Shown here piece after piece: positions 4,285 to 10,302 of a DNA stretch of 10,302 bases; position 1 is the first letter of the stretch, and each line of letters begins with the position of its first letter. Both the position numbers and the translations under genes were made by a program. Origin of the DNA: Bacillota bacterium. Lineage in GTDB: Bacteria; Bacillota_A; Clostridia; Lachnospirales; Lachnospiraceae. Under the pieces are notes generated by a model. It was not told where the DNA came from. It saw nothing but the letters and a program-made list of their open reading frames with translations, and made no database searches. The DNA lies in the NCBI GenBank assembly GCA_023443925.1, contig JAEZSL010000319.1, forward strand, positions 1 to 10,302, read 5' to 3'.

Positions 4285-6282
4285 TTATTCATTTAAAGTC
4301 AGAAGCATATTTTGTATACAATATTCCAAATCCAGTATTCTTTCTCTTTTTAACTCATCAAAATAGATAACCAGTTTGCCCTTATCAATGGACTTAATGA
4401 TACCTGCTCCAAAAGTTTTGTGCCAGATCCTGGTTCCGGTTTTTAAACTATCCCGGTCTAGCAGCAACTCCCCCACAAATCTGGAACATGCCAATTCTTT
4501 GTTATATCTTTCTTTTACGGAATAGATATGAAGATATTCTTTCGCTCTTGTAACAGCAACATAAAATAATCTCCTTTCCTCCTCCAGATCAGCTTCCAGC
4601 ATGGCTTTCCGGTGAGGCGTTATACCTTCATTGGCATCTACGATAAACACTGCCTTATATTCCAGACCTTTGGAACTGTGCATGGTTACCAGAGCCACAC
4701 TATTCCGGTCCTGTTTCTGGTTCTGGGCTTGTTTCTTTAGTTCCTCCTGGTATTCACTAATATGACGGAACCAATCTTCAAAAGTACTATATTCCCTGGC
4801 CGAATCCTGAAGTTCGTTTAAAGTATCAAATAGCTCTTCTGCCTTTATTCTGCGAAATGCTGCGTATTCGGTCAGATAATCTTCATAACCGATACCTTTG
4901 CGGATATAGTTAATGGCAGCATAAGGGCTCATGTTTTTCATAAGTGCCAGGTCATATTCCAGTCTGTTAACCCTTTCAGCCATCCAATCCTTATCTTTAT
5001 AGAATTCCCTCAGTCTAACAAAATCTACCTGGGGTTCCCCAAAACATTCGCGGCTTAAATAACGCTTGGGGCGGTTGGCGATTTGTAAGAATAATGCCCT
5101 GTCCCGGTTTCCTGCAGCTAATTTTATATATGTAATAATATTAACTGCAATCCAGTGATCATAAAGATTTGGTATCATATCCTTCATCTGAAAGGGTACG
5201 TTATATTCCATAAGTTTATCAATTAAAGCCCTGGGTTGGGTATTGGTGCGGAATAAAATGGCCATGTCGGAAAAGGGGATACCCGCTTTATAATACTGCA
5301 ATATGCCTGCAACCACCATACTGTTCTGCTCTTTTAATTCTTTAAAGGATTTAATGATAACATCCTGTCCTCCCTGATTTCTGGCGTGGATGTTTTTGGG
5401 GAAGCGTTTTGTATTGTTTTTAACCAGACTGGCGCTGCAGGCCACAATTTTTTCCGTAGAACGATAATTTATGTCCAAAAGCACCCGCTTTCCCTGGGGA
5501 TAATCTTTTTCAAAGTTCAGCATGATTTCCGGTTTTGCCCCACGGAAGCGGTAGATAGACTGGTCGTCATCCCCTACTATAAACAGGTTATTTTCCGGTA
5601 AAGCCAGAAGTTTTATAATATCGTATTGTACTTTATTTATGTCTTGGAATTCGTCAATTAAGATGTATTTGAATTTATTCTGCCACAATGAAAGTATGTC
5701 AGCCCGTTCTTTTAGAAGTTCATAACATAATACCAGCATATCGTCAAAATCAATTAAATTTTCTTTACGGAGTCTGTTTTCGTAGTCCAGGTAGATTTTC
5801 TTGAATATTTCTTCAGAACAATTTATGGAATAGTAGTGCTCTAAATCCATCCTCTCACCTTTAACAAGGCTGATTTCAGAGGTTATACCGGATATAAATT
5901 CCTTTTCGTCTTCAATCTCATAATCCAGATGCTCAATTATTTCCCGGAATATCCGATTCTTCTGTTCCTCTTTGATAATGTTGGCGGCACTATAGTGATA
6001 GGCATATTTTAATATGGTAAAAAATACGGCATGGAAAGTTCCGAAATTGACCCCCTGTCCCTTATCCCCTGTAAGCCTTAGAAAACGTTCCTTCATTTCT
6101 TCTGCGGCAGCTCGGGTAAAGGTTATTACCAGAATATTCTGGGGATTGATGCCGTACCGGTTTATCAACTGTTCCGTCCTCCTGGTTATAACAAGGGTTT
6201 TACCGGAACCGGGCCCAGCTAAAACAAGCATGGGCCCTTTATCATGGTTAATTGCATTTAATTGTGATTGATTTACTTCCAT
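4285..6282 (-). CDS. UvrD/PcrA/Rep-type superfamily 1 ATP-dependent DNA helicase
   Basis: Seen: 665 residues, ATG at 6280-6282. Motifs in order: Q-motif region around N4-Q7, Walker A GPGSGKT (23-29), DEFQD (210-214), GDDDQS (237-242), NYRST (272-276), HSSKGLE (535-541) and VAVTRAK (575-581). The C-terminus (about 615-665) has the pattern WHKTFGAG followed by a strand-rich segment, resembling the Tudor-like domain that ties PcrA to RNA polymerase. Known: these 3'-5' helicases act in excision repair, replication restart and removal of RecA or stalled polymerase. The protein is shorter than standard PcrA (about 720-740), so it may be a second paralogue rather than PcrA itself. It is the second gene of an operon with gltX: the start lies 7 nt past the gltX stop and has only a weak ribosome binding site, suggesting translational coupling. 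Confidence 0.93.
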   Translation of the reverse strand: MEVNQSQLNAINHDKGPMLVLAGPGSGKTLVITRRTEQLINRYGINPQNILVITFTRAAAEEMKERFLRLTGDKGQGVNFGTFHAVFFTILKYAYHYSAANIIKEEQKNRIFREIIEHLDYEIEDEKEFISGITSEISLVKGERMDLEHYYSINCSEEIFKKIYLDYENRLRKENLIDFDDMLVLCYELLKERADILSLWQNKFKYILIDEFQDINKVQYDIIKLLALPENNLFIVGDDDQSIYRFRGAKPEIMLNFEKDYPQGKRVLLDINYRSTEKIVACSASLVKNNTKRFPKNIHARNQGGQDVIIKSFKELKEQNSMVVAGILQYYKAGIPFSDMAILFRTNTQPRALIDKLMEYNVPFQMKDMIPNLYDHWIAVNIITYIKLAAGNRDRALFLQIANRPKRYLSRECFGEPQVDFVRLREFYKDKDWMAERVNRLEYDLALMKNMSPYAAINYIRKGIGYEDYLTEYAAFRRIKAEELFDTLNELQDSAREYSTFEDWFRHISEYQEELKKQAQNQKQDRNSVALVTMHSSKGLEYKAVFIVDANEGITPHRKAMLEADLEEERRLFYVAVTRAKEYLHIYSVKERYNKELACSRFVGELLLDRDSLKTGTRIWHKTFGAGIIKSIDKGKLVIYFDELKRERILDLEYCIQNMLLTLNE

Positions 6283-6299
6283 AAGCAGACTACCTGCTT
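6283..6299 (-). promoter_or_regulatory. Coupling hairpin at the gltX-helicase junction
   Basis: On the minus strand AAGCAG (6294-6299) pairs with CTGCTT (6283-6288) around a 5-nt loop. The loop contains the gltX TAG stop (6290-6292). The only Shine-Dalgarno-like bases (GCAGG) overlap the stem, and the helicase ATG follows directly. A ribosome finishing gltX would open the stem, so this could couple helicase translation to gltX. Confidence 0.45.
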
Positions 6300-7750
6300 A
6301 ATTTATCAATGGCAAGACGAAGGCGGCGAAGGCTTTCTTCTCTGCCGATGATATTCATAATTTCATATGCTCCGCCCGGGGTGGACTGTTTTCCGGATAC
6401 TGCTGTGCGGATCGGCCACAAGCCGGTTCCATTTTTAATACCTTTTTCTTTAATGTATCCCATAATAACTTCTTCAATAGCGGTAATGGAATAATTCTCA
6501 AGTGCTTCCAGCAAAGGCAGCTGTTCCTTTAAAATGCTTAAAGAGATCTCTTCGTCGGTCTTCATTTTCTTATGGGTATACATGGCAGTATCATACTCCG
6601 GTATCTCCTCAAAGAAATCGATCATGTCTTTTATATCTAAAAAGGTTTCGATTCTGCTCTTAACCAAATCGGCAATCTTTGTTAAATCCAGATCTTTTTT
6701 AATTACTTCCCGTATATAAGGTAATGCAAGCTCATAATAACGCTCATTGTCCATCTTTTTGATGTATTCGCTGTTCATCCAGCGGAGCTTTGCCATGTCA
6801 AATACGGCGGGTGACTTATTGATGTGATGATAATCGAATTCCTTAACCAGTTCCTCAAGAGAGAAGATCTCCTCATTGGTACCGGAACTCCAGCCTAGTA
6901 AAGCAATAAAATTCACGATGGCTTCCGTTACAAAGCCCTGCTCCAGTAAATCTTCAAAGGAAGAGTGTCCGCTGCGCTTAGAGAGTTTTTTATGCTCCTC
7001 GTTCGTGATTAACGGACAGTGCACATAGATAGGTTCTTCCCATCCAAAAGCATGGTAAAGCCTTGCATATTTCGGGGAGGAAGACAGATACTCGTTGCCT
7101 CTGACTACGTGTGTAATCCTCATTAAATGATCATCTACTACGTTGGCGAAATTATAAGTCGGGAAACCATCTGATTTGATTAAGATCATATCATCCAGCT
7201 CTGCATTATCAACGGTTATATCCCCATAAATTGCATCATGAAAAGTTGTGCTGCCTTCAACCGGTATATTCTGGCGGATAACATAAGGTAACCCTGCAGC
7301 CAGGTTTGCATCTGTTTCTTCTTTGGATAAGTAAAGGCAGTGCTTATCATATTTGATGATTTCCTTATCCTCTTCTTCGGACACAACACTTTTCAAGGTG
7401 CTTAATCTTTCTTTTGTACAGAAACAATAATAGGCTTCACCTTTTTCAACTAACTGCTTTGCATACTCCAGGTAAATTCCGGAGGCTTGGCGCTCACTCT
7501 GGACATAAGGCCCGCAGCCGCCGTCTTTATCCGGACCTTCATCATGGGTCAGACCGGTTATCTTTAAAGTATTATATATAATATCAACTGCACCTTCCAC
7601 AAGTCTTTCCTGATCGGTATCTTCAATACGAAGCAGAAAATCACCTCCTTCATGCTTTGCAATCAGGTATTCATATAATGCGGTTCTTAAATTGCCTACG
7701 TGCATTCTTCCCGTGGGGCTTGGTGCATATCTGGTTCTTACTTTGCTCAT
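6290..7750 (-). CDS. gltX: Glutamyl-tRNA synthetase
   Basis: Seen: 486 residues, the usual bacterial length, with ATG at 7748-7750 and an AGGAG ribosome binding site 11 nt upstream. The class I signature is clear: [13 protein letters not shown] (8-20, HIGH-type motif at 17-20), the RIEDTD motif (41-46), and KKLSKRS (254-260, KMSKS-type loop). The C-terminal half is the all-helical anticodon-binding region. Known: it charges tRNA-Glu with glutamate using ATP in the cytosol. In most Clostridia the enzyme also mischarges tRNA-Gln, later amidated by GatCAB; whether this copy does so cannot be read from the sequence. It is the first gene of an operon with a UvrD-like helicase and has a good sigma-A promoter. 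Confidence 0.97.
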   Translation of the reverse strand: MSKVRTRYAPSPTGRMHVGNLRTALYEYLIAKHEGGDFLLRIEDTDQERLVEGAVDIIYNTLKITGLTHDEGPDKDGGCGPYVQSERQASGIYLEYAKQLVEKGEAYYCFCTKERLSTLKSVVSEEEDKEIIKYDKHCLYLSKEETDANLAAGLPYVIRQNIPVEGSTTFHDAIYGDITVDNAELDDMILIKSDGFPTYNFANVVDDHLMRITHVVRGNEYLSSSPKYARLYHAFGWEEPIYVHCPLITNEEHKKLSKRSGHSSFEDLLEQGFVTEAIVNFIALLGWSSGTNEEIFSLEELVKEFDYHHINKSPAVFDMAKLRWMNSEYIKKMDNERYYELALPYIREVIKKDLDLTKIADLVKSRIETFLDIKDMIDFFEEIPEYDTAMYTHKKMKTDEEISLSILKEQLPLLEALENYSITAIEEVIMGYIKEKGIKNGTGLWPIRTAVSGKQSTPGGAYEIMNIIGREESLRRLRLAIDKLSR

Positions 7751-7815
7751 ATTAACGTTTGCTCCTGTTCCTATCTACAATTTTTCAGTCTGTGAAATGC
7801 TGCTGAACTTTAGCT

Positions 7816-7869
7816 CCTGGTACAGCAGTCTCATGTATTTATAGGTTATAATATAATCTATGTACCAGG
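7816..7869. repeat. 9-bp perfect inverted repeat flanking the gltX -10 and start point
   Basis: CCTGGTACA (7816-7824) and TGTACCAGG (7861-7869) are exact reverse complements separated by 36 bp. One arm lies in the promoter spacer, the other in the early leader. They could be paired regulator half-sites. As RNA only the leader arm would be transcribed, so an RNA hairpin is not expected. Confidence 0.6.
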
Positions 7870-7878
7870 TTCTGTCAA
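7850..7878 (-). promoter_or_regulatory. gltX: Promoter of the gltX-helicase operon
   Basis: Minus-strand consensus -35 TTGACA (7873-7878), a 17-bp spacer and -10 TATATT (7850-7855). The start point would be near 7843, giving a leader of about 93 nt. That leader holds a CTGCTG/CAGCAG hairpin (about 7802-7827). No T-box or other known leader was recognised. Confidence 0.65.
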
Positions 7879-7958
7879 GTAAAAGCCATTACACGCAAAG
7901 CCTTATTCAAGTCATAAAATGATTATCTTTCCTGTAATAACTTATGACATGACACTTA

Positions 7959-8015
7959 TATCAAGCTATCTTATATCATGTTAGCTTTATCATGTTAGCT
8001 TTATCATGTTAATTA
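7959..8015. repeat. Iteron-like array of about four 14-bp units
   Basis: The unit TATCATGTTAGCTT is exact at 7974-7987 and 7988-8001. It continues at 8002 with the first 11 bases conserved except the last, and a degenerate copy (11 of 14 identical) precedes it at 7959-7972. The first offset is 15 bp, the others 14. The array sits between divergent promoters, outside both. Confidence 0.8.
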
Positions 8016-8077
8016 TAAATAGTTTAGCAAAATAGAAATCATATAAGATACTACATAAAACATTACTTCTTTACCCC

Positions 8078-8106
8078 TTGCTTTCTTTTGAGCGGGATTA
8101 TATGAT
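8078..8106 (+). promoter_or_regulatory. Candidate promoter for the aldo-keto reductase gene
   Basis: TTGCTT (8078-8083), a 17-bp spacer and TATGAT (8101-8106), implying a leader of about 110 nt that includes the GCTGT/ACAGC hairpin at 8128-8141. A closer alternative (TTTCAG with TTATAA near 8191) is weaker. Confidence 0.4.
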
Positions 8107-8224
8107 AATACTTGTATAAATTAACCTGCTGTAATAACAGCTAAAAGTTTGTGGATGGATAAATCTTATTTCAGACAAATGAGGTTAATATTATAAGGTA
8201 CTAAAAAGAAAGAGGTGCAATTAA

Positions 8225-9214
8225 ATGTATCAGGCAAATGAAAAACGTTACGATACTATGATTTATAACCGCTGTGGGAAAAGCGGCCTTAAGCTTTCTG
8301 CTTTTTCCTTAGGTTTATGGCATAATTTCGGTTCCGTTAATAATTACGATAATATGTTAGATCTGGTAACTACTGCATTTGACAGCGGAATAACCCATTT
8401 TGATATCGCAAATAATTACGGCCCGAGACCCGGTTCTGCCGAAGAGAATTTCGGCCGTATGCTTAAGAATGAAATGAAGCCTTACCGGGATGAACTGATT
8501 ATCTCAACAAAAGCCGGCTATGACATGTGGCCGGGACCCTATGGAAACTGGGGCAGCAGAAAATACTTAGTCTCCAGTCTGGATCAGAGTCTAAAAAGAC
8601 TTGGTCTTGAGTATGTGGATATTTTTTATCATCACAGACCGGATCCGGAAACTCCGCTGGAAGAAACTATGGGTGCCCTGGATCATATTGTACGTTCCGG
8701 TAAGGCTTTGTATGCGGGAATTTCCAACTATAGTGCGGAGGAAACAGAAAAAGCTGCCAAGCTATTAAAGGAGATGGGTACACCACTGTTAATTCACCAG
8801 CCAAATTACAGCATGTTTAACCGCTGGGTAGAAAAGGATTTAATTAATGTTCTTGAGAATAACGGTGTGGGCAGTATTGCCTTCTGCCCTCTGGCACAAG
8901 GATTACTGACCGGTAAGTATTTAAAGGGTATTCCAGCAGATTCAAGAGCTGCGGATACTAACAGCCGGTTTTTAAGCACCGATTCCGTAACGGAAGAAAA
9001 AGTTGAAAAGGTTAGAAAATTGGATGCCCTTGCAAAAGAAAGAGGCCAGAGTATGGCTCAGCTGGCTCTTGCCTGGGTATTAAGAGGCGGACATATTACC
9101 ACAGCGTTAATTGGTGCCAGTAAGTCTTCCCAGATTATTGAAAATACTGAAACCTTAAAAAATCTCACCTTTACAGAAGAAGAATTAAGGATAATTGACG
9201 AAATATTACTATAA
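8225..9214 (+). CDS. gpr: Aldo-keto reductase, Gpr/YghZ type (L-glyceraldehyde 3-phosphate reductase family)
   Basis: Seen: 329 residues from ATG 8225 with an AGAGGTG ribosome binding site 7-8 nt upstream. From memory it aligns along nearly its whole length with E. coli YghZ, including the conserved runs SLGLWHNFG, FDIANNYGPRPGSAEENFGR and LIISTKAGYDMWPGPYG, and the C-terminal NADP-binding stretch LIGAS. The catalytic tetrad is intact: D60, Y65, K96 and H137. Known: this AKR subgroup uses NADPH to reduce L-glyceraldehyde 3-phosphate and methylglyoxal in the cytosol, a detoxification role; homologues also act on other aldehydes. It is about 17 residues shorter than YghZ, mainly at the C-terminus. 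It is monocistronic, with a strong terminator. Family assignment is firm; the natural substrate is inferred. Confidence 0.93.
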   Translation: MYQANEKRYDTMIYNRCGKSGLKLSAFSLGLWHNFGSVNNYDNMLDLVTTAFDSGITHFDIANNYGPRPGSAEENFGRMLKNEMKPYRDELIISTKAGYDMWPGPYGNWGSRKYLVSSLDQSLKRLGLEYVDIFYHHRPDPETPLEETMGALDHIVRSGKALYAGISNYSAEETEKAAKLLKEMGTPLLIHQPNYSMFNRWVEKDLINVLENNGVGSIAFCPLAQGLLTGKYLKGIPADSRAADTNSRFLSTDSVTEEKVEKVRKLDALAKERGQSMAQLALAWVLRGGHITTALIGASKSSQIIENTETLKNLTFTEEELRIIDEILL

Positions 9215-9276
9215 ACTTATCCTTATTCTACGCGACATGATATAACCAATAGTATAATCTACTTAAATGCATAAAC

Positions 9277-9332
9277 AGGCAGCCCCGGAATCAGTCATCT
9301 TGACTGGCATCCCGGGGCTGCCTTGTATTTTT
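9277..9332 (+). terminator. Strong intrinsic terminator after the aldo-keto reductase
   Basis: A 12-bp perfect stem, AGGCAGCCCCGG (9277-9288) with CCGGGGCTGCCT (9312-9323), is capped by a second stem CAGTC/GACTG (9292-9306) and followed by TTGTATTTTT. It starts about 60 bp past the stop. The converging zinc-ribbon gene might use it in reverse, though the T run on that side is poor. Confidence 0.93.
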
Positions 9333-9349
9333 CTGCCTATTAAAATTAG

Positions 9350-9363
9350 TATGAAGCTTCATA
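9350..9363. repeat. 14-bp perfect palindrome between convergent genes
   Basis: TATGAAGCTTCATA lies 17 bp past the stop of the zinc-ribbon gene on the minus strand. It lacks a T run, so it may be a weak terminator part or simply a palindrome. Confidence 0.5.
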
Positions 9364-9379
9364 TTATATAAAATATGAT

Positions 9380-9799
9380 TTAATAAAACTCACTCATGTA
9401 CTGGTTAATATCCATACCGCTGTTAATAAATTCCATCATTGCGGAGGTAAACATAAAAACAAATAATACAATAGCTATGGCGGATACTATAAGTGAAGCT
9501 CTCGCCCAGTTCTTTTTACTTTGAGGAGTATCACTTCCAAAAGCCCAGACAAACATCATAACAATATAGATAAAGATTCCTACAATTGGTATGAAGGGTA
9601 ATAACATGGTTCCTATCCAATTACCGAATGTAATTGGTTTTTCACTCCCCTCATTACTCGTTTCAGCTATTGGCTGCATATTCACCGGCTGGTGTTCCTC
9701 CTGCTTAAAAGGTATATTTTCACGGAAGGAAGTACCGCAGTATTCACAGTAATTAGCATTTTCACTGGCTGAATTTCTTCCACAGGCTTTACAAACCAT
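9380..9799 (-). CDS. Zinc-ribbon membrane protein of unknown function
   Basis: Seen: 139 residues from ATG 9797-9799, with an AAAGGA ribosome binding site upstream. The N-terminus is a zinc ribbon with CKAC (C3, C6) and CEYC (C18, C21). A polar linker of about 35 residues follows, then two hydrophobic segments (about 62-87 and 101-122) separated by a basic, polar loop (SKKNWAR), and a short polar tail. Known: small proteins with this layout are common in Lachnospiraceae and other Clostridia, but no function is established. Inferred: an inner-membrane protein with a cytosolic zinc-ribbon head. It is monocistronic, with an extended -10 promoter and an inverted repeat around it. Confidence 0.85.
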   Translation of the reverse strand: MVCKACGRNSASENANYCEYCGTSFRENIPFKQEEHQPVNMQPIAETSNEGSEKPITFGNWIGTMLLPFIPIVGIFIYIVMMFVWAFGSDTPQSKKNWARASLIVSAIAIVLFVFMFTSAMMEFINSGMDINQYMSEFY

Positions 9800-9841
9800 T
9801 CTATAATCATCCTTTCCTATTCCTGCTCATTTCCATATTCA

Positions 9842-9879
9842 AATCAGAACTATCTTATCTATTATATCACATTCTGATT
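9842..9879. repeat. 8-bp inverted repeat flanking the zinc-ribbon gene -10
   Basis: AATCAGAA (9842-9849) and TTCTGATT (9872-9879) are exact reverse complements. One arm lies in the promoter spacer, the other just past the start point, a possible operator pair. Confidence 0.5.
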
Positions 9880-9888
9880 AAAAGCCAA
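9861..9888 (-). promoter_or_regulatory. Promoter of the zinc-ribbon protein gene
   Basis: Minus-strand -35 TTGGCT (9883-9888), a 16-bp spacer and consensus -10 TATAAT (9861-9866) preceded by an extended TGA. The start point near 9854 gives a leader of about 55 nt. Confidence 0.6.
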
Positions 9889-9961
9889 ATTAAATTATTC
9901 TAAAAGCTATACCAGGCTCGAAATTAAGCTCAAAAGCCTTATTTAAATCCAACATCTGACT

Positions 9962-10099
9962 TTTATCACTAAAATATATTTTATAAAGAAAAAGGTTACC
10001 TTTATTTATCACTAAAAATATATATTTTCTATAAAGAAAAAAATTACCGTTATTTATCTCTAAAAATATATATTTTTATAAAGAAAAAAAGTTACCGTT
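9962..10099. repeat. Three tandem copies of a 48-bp A/T-rich unit downstream of the rRNA operon
   Basis: The element TTACC(G/T)TT recurs at 9996, 10044 and 10092, an exact 48-bp period. Each unit contains an A/T palindrome core (A-run, TATATA, T-run), a TTTATCWC block and, read on the minus strand, a T run after GGTAA. The leftmost copy has lost about 5 bp. The rightmost overlaps the intact rRNA terminator. Confidence 0.85.
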
Positions 10100-10111
10100 A
10101 ACGGTAACTTT
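10084..10111 (-). terminator. Intrinsic terminator of the rRNA operon
   Basis: Positions 10088-10111 are a perfect 24-bp palindrome centred on GTTAAC. On the minus strand it is followed by seven Ts (10084-10090). It lies about 100 bp past the 23S 3' end. Confidence 0.92.
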
Positions 10112-10209
10112 CTTATTATATCTTCAAAACCACACATGAGTTCCATCTATTTTTAATCCATTCAACCTGACTGATGATCCTTTCGAATCCTTCAGGAAGT
10201 TTCCTTCTT

Positions 10210-10302
10210 TGGTCAAGCCCTCGACCTATTAGTATTAGTCAGCTGCATGCATTACTGCACTTCCACCTCTAACCTATCCACCTTGTCGTCTTCAAGGGGT
10301 CT
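10210..10302 (-). rRNA. 23S ribosomal RNA, 3' end (partial)
   Basis: The reverse complement of the right edge matches the 3' end of Clostridia 23S rRNA: it starts AGACCCCTTGAAGACGAC, passes GACTAATACTAATAGGTCGA and ends GGGCTTGACC. The mature end is placed near 10210 by homology, give or take a few bases. The rest of the gene lies beyond the window. No 5S follows. Confidence 0.95.

Larger units (their letters stand above)
7751..8224. other. 474-bp divergent intergenic region between gltX and the aldo-keto reductase
   Basis: No convincing gene. It holds the gltX promoter with its flanking inverted repeat, a 7-bp inverted repeat GTCATAA/TTATGAC (about 7911-7947), an iteron-like array (7959-8015), a small GCTGT/ACAGC hairpin (8128-8141) and a weak plus-strand promoter. 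A 16-codon minus-strand frame at 8013-8063 was noted but not called. Confidence 0.6.
9800..10209. other. 410-bp spacer between zinc-ribbon gene and 23S rRNA
   Basis: It holds the zinc-ribbon promoter (9861-9888), an unremarkable stretch (9890-9960), the 48-bp repeat array (9962-10099), the rRNA terminator (10084-10111) and the rRNA 3' flank (10112-10209), which contains a CCTGA/TCAGG stem that could take part in precursor processing. No 5S rRNA or tRNA sequence is present. Confidence 0.6.

Noticed and set aside
7897..7913. 17-bp similarity (15 identical) between AAAGCCTTATTCAAGTC and 9933-9949, both upstream of minus-strand genes.
   Set aside because: In a 10-kb A/T-rich window, several such matches are expected by chance, and the positions relative to the promoters differ.
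9890..9960. Minus-strand frame of 21 codons with coding-like composition (begins ATG TTG GAT).
   Set aside because: It has no ribosome binding site or promoter and extends into the A/T repeat; too short to support.
9962..10099. Tandem 48-bp repeats considered as a CRISPR array or coding repeat.
   Set aside because: The units are contiguous with no unique spacers, and the reading frame is interrupted by a stop in the rightmost unit.

Overview
The window looks like chromosomal DNA of a low-GC, anaerobic Firmicute, most likely a Lachnospiraceae/Clostridium-cluster-XIVa relative. The evidence is A/T-rich intergenic DNA, AGGAG-type ribosome binding sites, sigma-A promoters, a Clostridia-type 23S rRNA 3' end, a DUF1292 protein and a zinc-ribbon membrane protein of a kind common in Lachnospiraceae. 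No plasmid, phage, transposase, CRISPR array or tRNA was found, so this appears to be ordinary core chromosome with some intricate intergenic DNA.

Left part (1-3119). A minus-strand helicase with a RecB/Cas4-type nuclease domain at its N-terminus runs off the left edge, so its C-terminal part is missing. Upstream of it lies a minus-strand gene for a low-complexity, repeat-bearing hydrophilic protein (GTG start), followed by its own terminator. A divergent intergenic region with a 22-bp perfect A/T palindrome separates this from a plus-strand DUF1292 gene with a strong terminator.

Middle part (3231-7878). A minus-strand nitroreductase is preceded by a 427-bp non-coding stretch. That stretch holds a proximal promoter with an internal dyad, several hairpins, and a duplicated promoter whose two copies each carry an identical LexA-like box. 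Next comes a two-gene minus-strand operon, gltX followed by a UvrD/PcrA-type helicase. The gltX stop codon sits in the loop of a small hairpin that also covers the weak ribosome binding site of the helicase.

Right part (7879-10302). The divergent gltX/aldo-keto reductase spacer carries an iteron-like array. A plus-strand Gpr/YghZ-type aldo-keto reductase ends in a strong terminator that faces a minus-strand zinc-ribbon membrane protein gene. The right edge is the 3' end of a 23S rRNA gene (minus strand). It is followed not by a 5S gene but by an intrinsic terminator and three copies of a 48-bp A/T-rich repeat.

Functionally the coding genes are mainly housekeeping: DNA repair helicases, tRNA charging, flavin or NADPH-dependent reductases and rRNA. 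The least explained DNA is the 3858-4284 spacer with its duplicated LexA-like promoter and structured leader. The nuclease-helicase fusion, the 7959-8015 iterons and the 5S-less rrn end come next. None of this amounts to a clear new system from sequence alone.
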